A program made the position numbers and the translations under genes. The notes below the pieces were generated by a model. The model was not told the origin of the DNA, ran no database searches, and saw only the letters and a program-made list of their open reading frames with translations. Positions 18,289-26,663 of a stretch of DNA of 64,000 bases are shown in pieces. Positions within the stretch are counted from its first letter, which is position 1. Each line of letters opens with the position of its first letter. The DNA is from Caldora sp965222765. GTDB taxonomy: Bacteria; Cyanobacteriota; Cyanobacteriia; Cyanobacteriales; Coleofasciculaceae. The stretch spans positions 372,001-436,000 of the forward strand of contig CBDCVG010000094.1 of the NCBI GenBank assembly GCA_965222765.1, in the 5' to 3' direction.

Positions 18289-18642
18289 ATGTCTCACTTT
18301 AGCACTCTGCGCACCAAGATCACCGATGCCGAAATCCTGAAAGCGTCTCTGTGTGACCTAGGTATCTCAGTCAAGACGGAAGCCGATGTTCGTGGCTATA
18401 ACGGTCAACGAGTTCGTTCTGATATCGTTGCTGTCCTCGAAGGGGAGTACGATCTTGGTTGGTCTCGCAATAGCGATGGTTCCTTTGACCTAATTGCTGA
18501 CCTTTGGGGTGTTGCCAAGAAGCACAATCAAACTGAGCTGATCAACTCGATCAACCAGAAGTATGCAGTTAACAAGACTTTGGTCGATGTTAAGCAGCGG
18601 GGTCTGCAAAACGCCAACGTCAAGCTGATGCTTCAGAAATAG
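18289..18642 (+). CDS. ycf35: Ycf35 family protein (DUF1257)
   Basis: 117 residues, typical length. A conserved cyanobacterial and red-algal plastid protein of unknown biochemical role. The opening MSHFSTLRTKI, the central DIVAVLEGEYDLGWSRN and the end NQKYAVNKTLVDVKQRG are characteristic. The ribosome-binding site is strong (TGGAGGAAATCCAA before ATG 18289). It follows ycf46 with a 158-base gap and ends in front of a good terminator, so it can be expressed alone or with ycf46. Confidence 0.93.
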   Translation: MSHFSTLRTKITDAEILKASLCDLGISVKTEADVRGYNGQRVRSDIVAVLEGEYDLGWSRNSDGSFDLIADLWGVAKKHNQTELINSINQKYAVNKTLVDVKQRGLQNANVKLMLQK

Positions 18643-18665
18643 TCTATCTAGGTGTTCCCAAGTTC

Positions 18666-18698
18666 ACGGGTTGACCAACCTCAGGTTAACCCGTTTTC
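18666..18698 (+). terminator. Rho-independent terminator after ycf35
   Basis: An 11-base stem (ACGGGTTGACC with GGTTAACCCGT, one G-T pair) with a 7-base loop, followed by TTTTC. It lies 24 bases after the ycf35 stop. Confidence 0.8.
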
Positions 18699-19140
18699 TC
18701 CTATTGTCAAACTCACTAGTCAGAAAGCCATTGACAATGGCGATTGACCATACATCGAATCCTAGAGTAGATTCTCCTACTTTGAAAGACCGAGGGTATC
18801 ATCACTCACCATCAGCAGGTAAAAAAGTCTCATTACCAACGTTCCACCCTACCTACCCATGAACTTTCCACCCAACCATAACTTCCCTGCTGCCGTTAGC
18901 GATCGCTCTAAATAAAACCCAACTAAATGTTGAAATCAATAACAGGCTAGAAGCCTGTTCCACAGAATCTCTGTGTTTCTCTGTGCCTGGTGTGGTTCAT
19001 TCCCTCAATACACCCACACCTATCGCATTATCAAATAATAATACCAAAAAATAAAAGCAAAAGCAACCAACAAGAGCGATCGCATCTATGGCAGGTTGAG
19101 TTGAGGACATTACCCAATATCTTCGTCATTCATGCCCTCA
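18699..19140. repeat. Non-coding region with dispersed repeat D
   Basis: No gene seen. From about 18945 it holds AGGCTAGAAGCCTGTTCCAC, CTCTGTGTTTCTCTGTGCC, TGGTGTGGTTCATTC and a CACACCTATCGCATTATC block, ending in a run of AAAGCAA units. The same order of blocks is repeated near 19890-20030, 24135-24240, 26335-26440 and 28893-29030, so this is one dispersed repeat of roughly 130 bp. Two HIP1 sites also occur. Confidence 0.6.
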
Positions 19141-19524
19141 TTAGACCTCTCCTTCTTCGGTGGATATCGGTTGATACTCCTGAATCTCACCCTGCCGGAT
19201 AATCCACAGCTTTCCTGTCACATCTGTCTGTTCTAACCCTTGGATTAAAGTTTCTACAGCTTCACGCAATTCGCCAGGTTTAACTCGATCAGATACACGA
19301 ATTACAACAATACCAGGATATCGATCTGGAGGAAAGCGAAGACGATTGCCAAAACCGCGATCAAGTGTAACTAAACAGCGACCCTCTTGACGACAGATTT
19401 CAATTAACTCCTCGTCCGGTGTTGAACTGAGTTGCTGTCCTACTACAGTCGCTACATCATACCCCGCTAAACGTAATAAATTAACAATGCTCCCTCCTAG
19501 ATTTTCATCCAACTTAAACATCAT
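19141..19524 (-). CDS. DUF5615 PIN-like toxin candidate
   Basis: 127 residues from ATG 19524, which overlaps the TGA of the DUF433 gene by ATGA; the longer frame to 19590 would only read back into that gene. The protein has the short PIN-like core: KLDENLGGSIVNLLRLAGYDV, then GRCLVTLDRGFGNRLRFPP and IVVIRVSD. The Asp residues in LDEN and LDRGF are the expected metal ligands of this nuclease fold. DUF5615 proteins are paired with DUF433 proteins in toxin-antitoxin-like modules, where the PIN-like partner is thought to cleave RNA. That activity is inferred from the family. Confidence 0.85.
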   Translation of the reverse strand: MMFKLDENLGGSIVNLLRLAGYDVATVVGQQLSSTPDEELIEICRQEGRCLVTLDRGFGNRLRFPPDRYPGIVVIRVSDRVKPGELREAVETLIQGLEQTDVTGKLWIIRQGEIQEYQPISTEEGEV

Positions 19525-19781
19525 TGCTGCATCTCCAAGGGAATCCGAGCATAACAATCCCTTGCTAATTCGGCACCATAAGCAATACAAGCAAGAATGT
19601 CTTCTCGCTCCAAACTAGGGTATTCTGCTAGCACTTGTTCAAAAGTCATTCCACTAGCTAAAAAATCCAGAATTAGAGACACCCAAAGGCGATGTCCTCG
19701 AATGCAGGGTTTGCCAAAACAAATTTCGGGATTTATTGATATTCTAGAGAGAAGCGTTTCTGGTGTCATATCAATCAACAC
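19521..19781 (-). CDS. DUF433 antitoxin-like protein
   Basis: 86 residues, complete. The family hallmark is clear: RISINPEICFGKPCIRGHRLWV, then a helix-turn-helix-like region with LDFLASGMTFEQVLAEYPSL and EDILACIAYGAELA. These small proteins are usually the upstream partner of DUF5615 or VapC-like nucleases and resemble DNA-binding antitoxins. The stop codon overlaps the start of the downstream gene by four bases, which indicates translational coupling. Confidence 0.88.
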   Translation of the reverse strand: MLIDMTPETLLSRISINPEICFGKPCIRGHRLWVSLILDFLASGMTFEQVLAEYPSLEREDILACIAYGAELARDCYARIPLEMQQ

Positions 19782-20119
19782 AAAGTAAAATTGAAGCTGT
19801 TAATCCATTTTTACATGCCCAGCATATTGAAGGTATACCAGTTCTCCCATCTGTGTTACGGATAATGAAGAAGGTTGGGCATACTGGCAAGATGCCAGTT
19901 CCACATTTCTCTGTTGTTGTCCTCTGTGCCTGGTGTGGTTCATTGTCTCTATAGGTGCACACCTATCCCATTATTAAATAATAATCGCTGGAAATCAAAG
20001 CAAAAGCAACCAAAAAGTGTGATCGCATTTCTTGTAGGGTGGGCAAATTGAAGCACTTCTTCTCAATGTAACCAATTTTCTACCCTTAAAGTCGGAAATT
20101 GATAGCTCATTGGGCAGGG
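19782..20119. repeat. Repeat-filled gap with a vapC 3' relic
   Basis: Contains the palindrome ACTGGCAAGATGCCAGT (19882-19898), a copy of dispersed repeat D (about 19900-20030), and at 20063-20095 the last codons and stop of a vapC-like gene on the minus strand. The last segment is nearly identical to 27830-27862 inside the longer vapC relic. No intact gene. Confidence 0.65.
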
Positions 20120-20326
20120 CTAAAGTCTAATATCATCTAGTGGCAGTAGCTCCTCATCTACGTCAGGAAAATTGTCTGTAATTTCTGGCAATTTGGAAAG
20201 CAGTGATAGGAGAGAACCGTGAGGAATGGGTTCGATAATTAATCGTAACCCAACTTGGCGTAACAAAACCTCTTTACCCGGTAAAGTAAATTCCTGGGGA
20301 ATGGTTAGGACTTGATGAATGTCCAT
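20120..20326 (-). CDS. VapB/AbrB-type antitoxin, orphan
   Basis: 68 residues. The start fits the swapped-hairpin AbrB antitoxin pattern: short strands around VLTIPQEFTLPGKEVLLRQVGLRLIIEPI, followed by an acidic tail (PEITDNFPDVDEELLPLDDIRL) of the kind that binds a VapC toxin. The toxin gene that should follow on the minus strand is reduced to its last codons at 20063-20095, so this is an orphan antitoxin. It might still act on the VapC-like protein of another locus. Confidence 0.7.
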   Translation of the reverse strand: MDIHQVLTIPQEFTLPGKEVLLRQVGLRLIIEPIPHGSLLSLLSKLPEITDNFPDVDEELLPLDDIRL

Positions 20327-20846
20327 TGTCTAAGAGGTAAACATGGCAAGAGTTTGGCATAGCGAATTAAGGATAATGTGAAGGTTGACTAATCCAGTAA
20401 TTTTGTCGAAACTGTCGGGGTGCATTGCATACGCCCAGCGTAATATATTGAGCATCAATTCAGCAAAATTTGGCTGAGGAAAGTATCATGCTGCTATTTG
20501 TTGTGCCACTAAGCGATCGCATTTTCTCTTTTTTGGATATCGCTTTTGGACTAGAACTTAGGTCGGGGCAAGGGTAGTGGGGGAAGATATTCCCTGTTCC
20601 GAATGGCGTGCTTGTGTTTCGGTGTTTTTTTTGCTATTATTACGAATAATGGAGAAGGTGTGCGCCTATAGTCTATTGTACTCTTCCTATAGTCTAGAAG
20701 CATGAGGTATCTACTCTCCTCCTGTGGAACTGGCATCTTGCCAGTGCAAAGTTTAAGTACAGGCACCGAAGCCTGTTCCACGGGTATCTCAATTCTTATG
20801 GTGACAACTGCTACGAACACTATGGTTCTGACTCTGGAGAGAATAT
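20327..20846. repeat. Non-coding segment duplicated at 28080-28455
   Basis: From about 20485 to 20870 the sequence matches 28080-28485 almost base for base, including TGCTATTTGTTGTGCCACTAA, the HIP1 site, the palindrome ACTGGCATCTTGCCAGT and the block CACCGAAGCCTGTTCCACGG. No gene is seen in it apart from the first codons of the RT relic at its end. Confidence 0.65.
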
Positions 20847-21575
20847 TTGGTTGCTCTGATTGAACAAATTGCTTCTGATGAGATTTTGGAGCAAGCTATG
20901 AAGTGGATGTGCCAGAAGCGGCAGCATTACCATTTCAATGGAGATGTGTGGCAGGTGCGGCGTAGTTGGGGTGAGATTAAGCCACGAATCCAACAACTGT
21001 TGCTGGCTGGTTCCTATTGCTTTCGGGAATTGCAGTTGATTCGAGGGAAAGAGCAGATTAGTTGTTAGTTGTTTGTTATTTGTTATTTGTTTTTTTACAA
21101 ATAACTAACAACCAACAACAAATAACACGTTAGCGTAGCGGCTCAGGTTGGTAATTATCAGTATGTGTTTCGCACTCATGTCAAGGGATATTATGCCAGT
21201 ATCAATCACGATATTCTGATGGGGTTGGTGCAGGAATATGTTCAGGATGAGAAGGTGCTGGATTTAATTGAGAAATATCTGCACCGATATGTATCTGATG
21301 GGGGTAATTATGTCGATATCTTGCAGGGGATCTCCTTGGGTTGTCCCCTTTCTCCTTTGATGGGGGCGCTGTACCTTAAGCCGTTGGATGACAGGATGGG
21401 GGAGTTAGGACTTTTTTATACCCGATTTATGGATGATTGGGTGGTGCTTGCTCCTACTCGCTGGAAGTTGCGTAAGGCAATCAAGGCACTGAATGAGGAG
21501 ATGGCGGCTCTGCTAGTAGAAAAGCACCCGGACAAAACTTTCATCGGGCGCATTTCTAGAGCGTCGGTCCAGTAG
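20847..21575 (+). pseudogene. Reverse transcriptase relic (group II-like), interrupted
   Basis: Two pieces of one gene. The first (20847-21068) has the N-terminal EQAMKWMCQKRQHYHFN ... LLAGSYCFRELQLI. The second (21165-21575) has RT palm motifs: FRTHVKGYYASINH, GISLGCPLSPLMGALYLKPLD and YTRFMDDWVVL, where FMDD replaces the usual YxDD. About a hundred residues that should lie between are missing, replaced by a TTGTTAT/ACAAATA heptamer hairpin (21061-21128). The C-terminus is also cut soon after PDKTFIGR. It resembles RTs of the group II intron-like kind; no intron RNA or maturase X domain is visible. Confidence 0.75.
21061..21135. repeat. Heptamer inverted repeat inside the RT relic
   Basis: TTGTTAGTTGTTTGTTATT on the left and its approximate complement on the right enclose a T run, making a long hairpin that occupies the deleted middle of the RT gene. 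It ends in ACACGTTAGCGTAGCGG, a common linker of these repeats in the window. Confidence 0.7.
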
Positions 21576-21628
21576 AAGTGGTTGACAAAGTCACAAAAAT
21601 GTAAGTGGGTGAAAATCTGGCTCGAAAT

Positions 21629-22475
21629 CTAGGCGGTATTCTGTTGAGTTATGGTGGGCATTCTGGCTAAAAGATGAAGATTATGGACAACAGCCATACG
21701 TCGCAAATCAAACAAATTCTTACGAATTCCTAAATAACGAGCGCGAGTACCCTGCCATTGACCAATGTGAGCAAGGCTATGTTCAACAGTGATTCTCTCT
21801 CGTAGTTTAGCTCGACCAGATTGTGAGGTTTGGTATTTCCGTAATTCCTCTAACAGAGATTCATCTGGATGAATAGAAACTGTACGACCTTTGATGCTAG
21901 TTGTACATAAGGAACGTTTGGGACATATCTGGCATGTTTGAGAAGGAAACCGAATCACTTTACCTTCCTTAAAAGGAACGCTAACTCCATTGGGACAGCT
22001 AATTGATTGTTTTTCCCAGTCAAGAACAAATGCTGTTTTGTCAAAACCTTTACCGTTACGAACTCGCCAAGCTTTACAAATAATGGTCAAGTTTTCATCA
22101 CGTTCTTTGACAAAATGGCTATTGAGATAGCCTCGGTCAATATGTAATTGTGTCAATATTATTTGTTGAGCTTTTAAGTCTTCTGCAATTGCTGGAGTGA
22201 CGTTAGCTTCGGGAACATTAGCAGGAGTGATTCCGACAGCTCGTACTAAACCGGAGTCTAAATCTTTGAGAATATGACGTTTGTAACCATACGAAACCTC
22301 ACCAGAGTTCCTTTCCCAAAAGGTGCTTTTTCACAGTCTAAGCAATCTAACACCAATTGCCATCTTCTGTCCATGTTGAGAGCTTCTATTACTTCATCAT
22401 CAGACACTCCCATATAAGCTTGTAAAATGATAGCTAAGGCTAGTTGTGCTGGTGGGTGAGTTGGGTTACGGGTGG
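21629..22475 (-). pseudogene. IS1182-type transposase relic with internal deletion
   Basis: The N-terminal part is readable on the minus strand from about 22475 to 22305 (PAQLALAIILQAYMGVSDDEVIEALNMD ..., GKGTLVRFR). It then jumps to a segment that belongs some 150 or more residues later (NSGEVSYGYKRHIL), and continues to the C-terminal end with QLHIDRGYLNS, CPKRSLCTTS, RITVEHSLAHIGQWQ and RKNLFDLRR, stop at 21629. The junction near 22300-22315 also changes frame. The order of motifs fits IS1182-family DDE transposases. The element is dead, and its terminal repeats are not recognisable. Confidence 0.78.
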
Positions 22476-22603
22476 TTTGTGGGAATGTTGTGGATGTTGG
22501 GTTGGGCTAAGAGGATGGGTTTTTTGGTCTTGTTTGCTTTGTTGTTGTACCCTTAACCCCACCAACTAGATCGCGATCGCACCGAGTCTTTTACAACCTG
22601 TTT

Positions 22604-23554
22604 TCAATTCATACCCGGTATGAGTGCTCGCAACTGGGCTGCTATCACACCTTCGCCCTCCAATCCAAACAACCAATTGCACAACTGCTTTAGCTGGACT
22701 TCTTGGCCATTTCTTAGCCTTAACCGCTCGTGATTAAACGCCTCCTCGACCTCGTTCTTCAATAACTCTTTACATTCATCGCCATATTTCTTGCTCCAGG
22801 TAATTACGTATTCCCATTTCTCAGCACGCTGCTCCCCTGTTGGCGCAGTCGTAAATAACGACTTGATGCCGGGACCGCACACATTCTTAGTCCAAAATAT
22901 GTCCCCGACTGCACGATTAGGGTACTCGAAATTTATCTTATATGGGTTGTCCCCCCGTAGGTAGTCGTTCATCTTAAGGTCTATCCTGCCGGACCATGTG
23001 TCAATCACATAACTGCATGATTGACCCTCTTCTTCTTGAAGGGTGTAGGCTGCTATACAATGGTCTACCGTGGTATGTTCCAACTCTCGTGCAGTATCTA
23101 TACCTACTTCCGCCAGCGGTGCTAAATTTTTCAGCATCAAATATACTAACCTAGCACTCTCTCCACAATTTCCGGCCTCCGGGATTAGACCTAAGACGAA
23201 GAGCTCTACTAGTTCGTTAAACTCTTCGTCGCTACCAATGGACGAGCCGGACTTCAGCGATTCCTGCTCCTTCTCCATGAGAGCCTGCCTAACTGCCCTA
23301 TTAAACGCCATGAACTTTCGGCTTCGCATGTACATAACCGCTGCCAATGAGCGACCCCCTGTTTCTATGAACGATCTACACTGATTACCCGGTTTCCCCT
23401 CCGAAGCCAACCGTGTAATCGCTTTCACAAGCTCACTCATTTGGCTGCTTATGTCTCTAATCTTCTTATAATTCTCTACTAACTTCGATACTTGCTCTGT
23501 CTCTTCCTCCATTCTTGCACTTGTTATAATCGGCGCATGTTGACTCCATTCCAT
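22604..23554 (-). CDS. Putative cysteine-protease-like protein (Cys-His-Asp triad)
   Basis: 316 residues with a good ribosome-binding site (GAGGAGAGG before ATG 23554). Residues 15-60 are a predicted coiled helix. The centre has GNCGESARLVYLML (Cys130), VDHCIAAY (His165) and YVIDTWSG (Asp185). The order Cys in a GNCGE helix start, then His on a strand, then Asp-x-W on the next strand, with this spacing, is the signature of papain-like or transglutaminase-like domains in bacterial effectors and polymorphic toxins. I know no named family for the whole protein. There is no signal peptide or membrane helix. It stands alone among transposon and toxin-antitoxin remains, with no visible immunity gene. 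Function is inferred from the triad only. Confidence 0.6.
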   Translation of the reverse strand: MEWSQHAPIITSARMEEETEQVSKLVENYKKIRDISSQMSELVKAITRLASEGKPGNQCRSFIETGGRSLAAVMYMRSRKFMAFNRAVRQALMEKEQESLKSGSSIGSDEEFNELVELFVLGLIPEAGNCGESARLVYLMLKNLAPLAEVGIDTARELEHTTVDHCIAAYTLQEEEGQSCSYVIDTWSGRIDLKMNDYLRGDNPYKINFEYPNRAVGDIFWTKNVCGPGIKSLFTTAPTGEQRAEKWEYVITWSKKYGDECKELLKNEVEEAFNHERLRLRNGQEVQLKQLCNWLFGLEGEGVIAAQLRALIPGMN

Positions 23555-24285
23555 CTTTTTCCTCTCCTCGTTGTTGATTAATTTAGACTATGCAACGCAA
23601 CCAGGCTCTTGGTCCTCGTTGGGCTTGCCTCGCCTTCTATAGTTAAACCTATTCTTTCTGTCTCTGACAGTCGGATAAGTCCTCAGTTTTTGCTCTTAAA
23701 GTCGTCTTGCTTTTTTCTTCCTATGCTCTTCTTCTTGAGCTCTGGGTCGCCTCCCCTGACCGTGCCGCTGGTGTCCCGATTTGAGCATAATGCTATTCTT
23801 TCTCCCTCATCGGTCACATTCCGAAATTCTGACGAAATAACGTTATTACAGCCAACGAAACCTATCGATAGAATCTGGGTTTGACCTCCCTTTTTCGGAG
23901 ACTTTCAGAAGAGGGTTCCGATAGACCTGATGCTTTTAATGGGTAAGATAACTAACCCGTATCGCTAGGTGCTTTCTCTCCCTTTGCAATTATTATGCAT
24001 ATAGACATATGCAGCAACAGCTTTGATAACGTTATAACCGCTTTCTCTTTGTAAATGACTCATTTACTCGTACTCACACGGGTTATTTTCTACAATCAAA
24101 ACTGTTGTCATTAAAGTTGTACTCCTAGCTCAATCTTCGTGCTCTTTGTGCCTTTGTGGTTCATACACTCTCTAGGTGCACACCTATTCCATTATTCAAT
24201 AATAATACCAAAAGCAACCAACAAGTGCGATCAGCTTCGCTGGTGCCGGAGGCAATCGCACATCGGATGAAATTATCTATAAGTA
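23555..24285. other. Intergenic region upstream of the cysteine-protease-like gene
   Basis: A 91-codon frame on the plus strand (23609-23884) is Ser/Leu/Pro-rich and looks like an antisense shadow. The minus strand has an open stretch of about 60 codons (about 23690-23895) rich in Glu/Lys/Arg that lacks an ATG (a GTG is available) and could be a short gene or remnant ahead of 22604-23554. A small hairpin, TGCATAT and ATATGCA, is at 23996-24013. Repeat D occupies about 24135-24240. Confidence 0.35.
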
Positions 24286-25224
24286 CTAGAGTTCCTCAAT
24301 CTCTGTTTTACTCAATCCTGTTGCTTCAGCAATAGTCTCAATATCTATTCCTTTTAGTTTGAAGGTTCTAGCGATGTTAATATTTTGGAGCTGTTTGCCT
24401 TGCTCGATACCCTCTTTAATACCTTTTTCCATGCCTTGCTCTATGCCCTCTTTAATACCTTGCTGCCTGCCCTCTTCTAAACCATCCAATCTTCCCTCTG
24501 AGCGTGAACTTTCGATAATACTGATTTCATAACGCCGATTTTCCATAAATCTCAGGTAGTTTGCCCTTTCTTCTTCACTCAAGCTATCTACAAGTAAATT
24601 TGACTTCGCTTCCGCTAAACCCTGGGCTGTAAATTCCTCTTTTATTTGGCTCCTTTTCAGGAAATATATCCATTCATCCAAGGTATTCTTCGCCACGTCG
24701 TTAAAGTTGTTCACTTTAATCACATAATACTCGGGAAAAATCTCAGATACTTCTTCGATATTAAACAGCTTCTTCTGTCTGATTGATGGTTCCAACCTAT
24801 CTTCCAAGTGAAGTCCACGAAAATCTAACTTCCCTTGGTAAATATAATCATCCCCTTGTCCCAGAGAAAAATAGACCACATTTACTGAATAGACTTTTTT
24901 AACCTTACCGTAAGGCTCTCCCTTTTCCAAGAATTCCGTAATTAACTTCGCTGTGCCATAGAGCATCCGATGAAAATAATCTTGCTCTGTACTATTTTGT
25001 ACTTCAATGAGAATTAATTCACCTTGGTCATTTTCTGCCAGAATATCGACTCGATTGAGCTTGTCATCCTCAGCTTGCTGATTGCTCTCACTTTCGAGTA
25101 TCGATTGTATCTTGATTTGTTTGCCCAATAACTCACTGAGGAAACCTGCTAAAACTACATGATTAGCTTTGTTTCTGAGTAATTTTTTAATCGCCCAATC
25201 AAATCGGATGTGTGTTTGGGGCAT
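24286..25224 (-). CDS. Rpn-type PD-(D/E)XK nuclease / putative transposase, copy 1
   Basis: 312 residues. Family of recombination-promoting nucleases often annotated as PD-(D/E)XK transposases; the related E. coli Rpn proteins are DNA endonucleases that raise recombination. The catalytic core is RVDILAENDQGELILIEVQN with Asp60, Glu74 and the Gln76 variant of the usual Lys. The central region is alpha/beta, and residues about 240-280 are a run of EGIKEGIEQG-like short repeats, predicted helical, followed by a small C-terminal helical tail ending in AEATGLSKTEIEEL. It is one of three tandem copies; protein 1 and protein 2 are identical through about residue 265. Confidence 0.85.
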   Translation of the reverse strand: MPQTHIRFDWAIKKLLRNKANHVVLAGFLSELLGKQIKIQSILESESNQQAEDDKLNRVDILAENDQGELILIEVQNSTEQDYFHRMLYGTAKLITEFLEKGEPYGKVKKVYSVNVVYFSLGQGDDYIYQGKLDFRGLHLEDRLEPSIRQKKLFNIEEVSEIFPEYYVIKVNNFNDVAKNTLDEWIYFLKRSQIKEEFTAQGLAEAKSNLLVDSLSEEERANYLRFMENRRYEISIIESSRSEGRLDGLEEGRQQGIKEGIEQGMEKGIKEGIEQGKQLQNINIARTFKLKGIDIETIAEATGLSKTEIEEL

Positions 25225-25305
25225 AACGGCATCAATGGCAAGCTCTACTTAATATATTGTGCTTTATTTAGCTCTATTGATTCAAGATAAGATTTGCCAC
25301 AAGCG

Positions 25306-26244
25306 CTACAGTTCCTCAATCTCTGTTCTACTCAGTCCAGTTGCTTGTGCAATGGTGTCAAAATCAGTGCCTTGTTGTTTTAATGTTCTGGCTATGTTAA
25401 CCTTTTCCTGCTGTTTGCCCTGCTCGATGCCCTCTTGGATACCTTTTTCCATGCCTTGCTCGATGCCCTCTTTAATACCTTGCTGCCTGCCCTCTTCCAA
25501 ACCATCCAATCTACCCTCAGAGCGCGAACTTTCGATAATACTGATTTCATAACGCCTATTTTCCATAAATCTCAAGTAGTTTGCTCTTTCTTCTTCACTC
25601 AAGCTATCTACAAGTAAATTTGACTTCGCTTCCGCTAAACCTTGGGCTGTAAATTCCTCTTTTATTTGGCTCCTTTTCAGGAAATATATCCATTCATCCA
25701 AAGTATTCTTCGCCACGTCGTTAAAGTTGTTCACTTTAATCACATAATACTCAGGAAAAATCTCAGATACTTCTTCGATATTAAACAGCTTCTTCTGTCT
25801 GATTGATGGTTCCAACCTATCTTCCAAGTGAAGTCCACGAAAATCTAACTTCCCTTGGTAAATATAATCATCCCCTTGTCCCAGAGAAAAATAGACCACA
25901 TTTACTGAATAGACTTTTTTAACCTTACCGTAAGGCTCTCCCTTTTCCAAGAATTCCGTAATTAACTTCGCTGTGCCATAGAGCATCCGATGAAAATAAT
26001 CTTGCTCTGTACTATTTTGTACTTCAATGAGAATTAATTCACCTTGGTCATTTTCTGCCAGAATATCGACTCGATTGAGCTTGTCATCCTCAGCTTGCTG
26101 ATTGCTCTCACTTTCGAGTATCGATTGTATCTTGATTTGTTTGCCCAATAACTCACTGAGGAAACCTGCTAAAACTACATGATTAGCTTTGTTTCTGAGT
26201 AATTTTTTAATCGCCCAATCAAATCGGATGTGTGTTTGGGGCAT
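25306..26244 (-). CDS. Rpn-type PD-(D/E)XK nuclease / putative transposase, copy 2
   Basis: 312 residues, exactly 1020 bases from copy 1. The catalytic Asp60/Glu74/Gln76 set is unchanged. The difference from copy 1 is confined to the tail: QQEKVNIARTLKQQGTDFDT replaces QLQNINIARTFKLKGIDIET. The flanking stretch of about 75 bases upstream of the start is shared by all three copies, so the promoter was duplicated with the gene. Near-identity of the first 260 residues, with a divergent tail, points to a recent duplication or gene conversion. Confidence 0.85.
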   Translation of the reverse strand: MPQTHIRFDWAIKKLLRNKANHVVLAGFLSELLGKQIKIQSILESESNQQAEDDKLNRVDILAENDQGELILIEVQNSTEQDYFHRMLYGTAKLITEFLEKGEPYGKVKKVYSVNVVYFSLGQGDDYIYQGKLDFRGLHLEDRLEPSIRQKKLFNIEEVSEIFPEYYVIKVNNFNDVAKNTLDEWIYFLKRSQIKEEFTAQGLAEAKSNLLVDSLSEEERANYLRFMENRRYEISIIESSRSEGRLDGLEEGRQQGIKEGIEQGMEKGIQEGIEQGKQQEKVNIARTLKQQGTDFDTIAQATGLSRTEIEEL

Positions 26245-26663
26245 AACGGCATCGATGGGAAGGTCTACTTAATATATTGTGCTTTATTTAGCTCTATTGA
26301 TTCAAGATGTTGAAAACTTTAACCGGCACTGAAGAGAAGTTCCACAGTTCTCTCTGTGTTCCTCTGTGCCTCTGTGGTTCGTTTTCTCTATTATATGCGC
26401 ACAACTATCCCATTATCAACTAATACTACCAAAAAATAGCTGAGTTGTCGGTGCGTTACACTATCGTTAACGCACCCTACTGTTAGCTTTTATTGGCGAG
26501 GATTACTGGAGAAGCGAAGCGGAACCCAACGCCTTGTTCTAGTAACTGTAATATCAGAGTTGGGTTTCACTACGTTCCACCCAACCTACCCATGAACATC
26601 CCAGCGATCATTCTTCCCAATTGCTGTTAGTGATCGCACATCGGATGAAATTATCTCTTAGTA
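26245..26663. repeat. Repeat-filled gap between Rpn copies 2 and 3
   Basis: No gene seen. It holds repeat D (about 26335-26440), a palindrome of the GGTGCGTTA/TAACGCACC type (26450-26478) and the TTGGGTTTCACTACGTTCCACCCAA-type hairpin (26559-26585), both of which recur elsewhere in the window. Confidence 0.6.

Noticed and set aside
23609..23884. 91-codon plus-strand frame upstream of the cysteine-protease-like gene
   Set aside because: Ser/Leu/Pro-rich antisense-like composition, no ribosome-binding site, and better coding character on the other strand.
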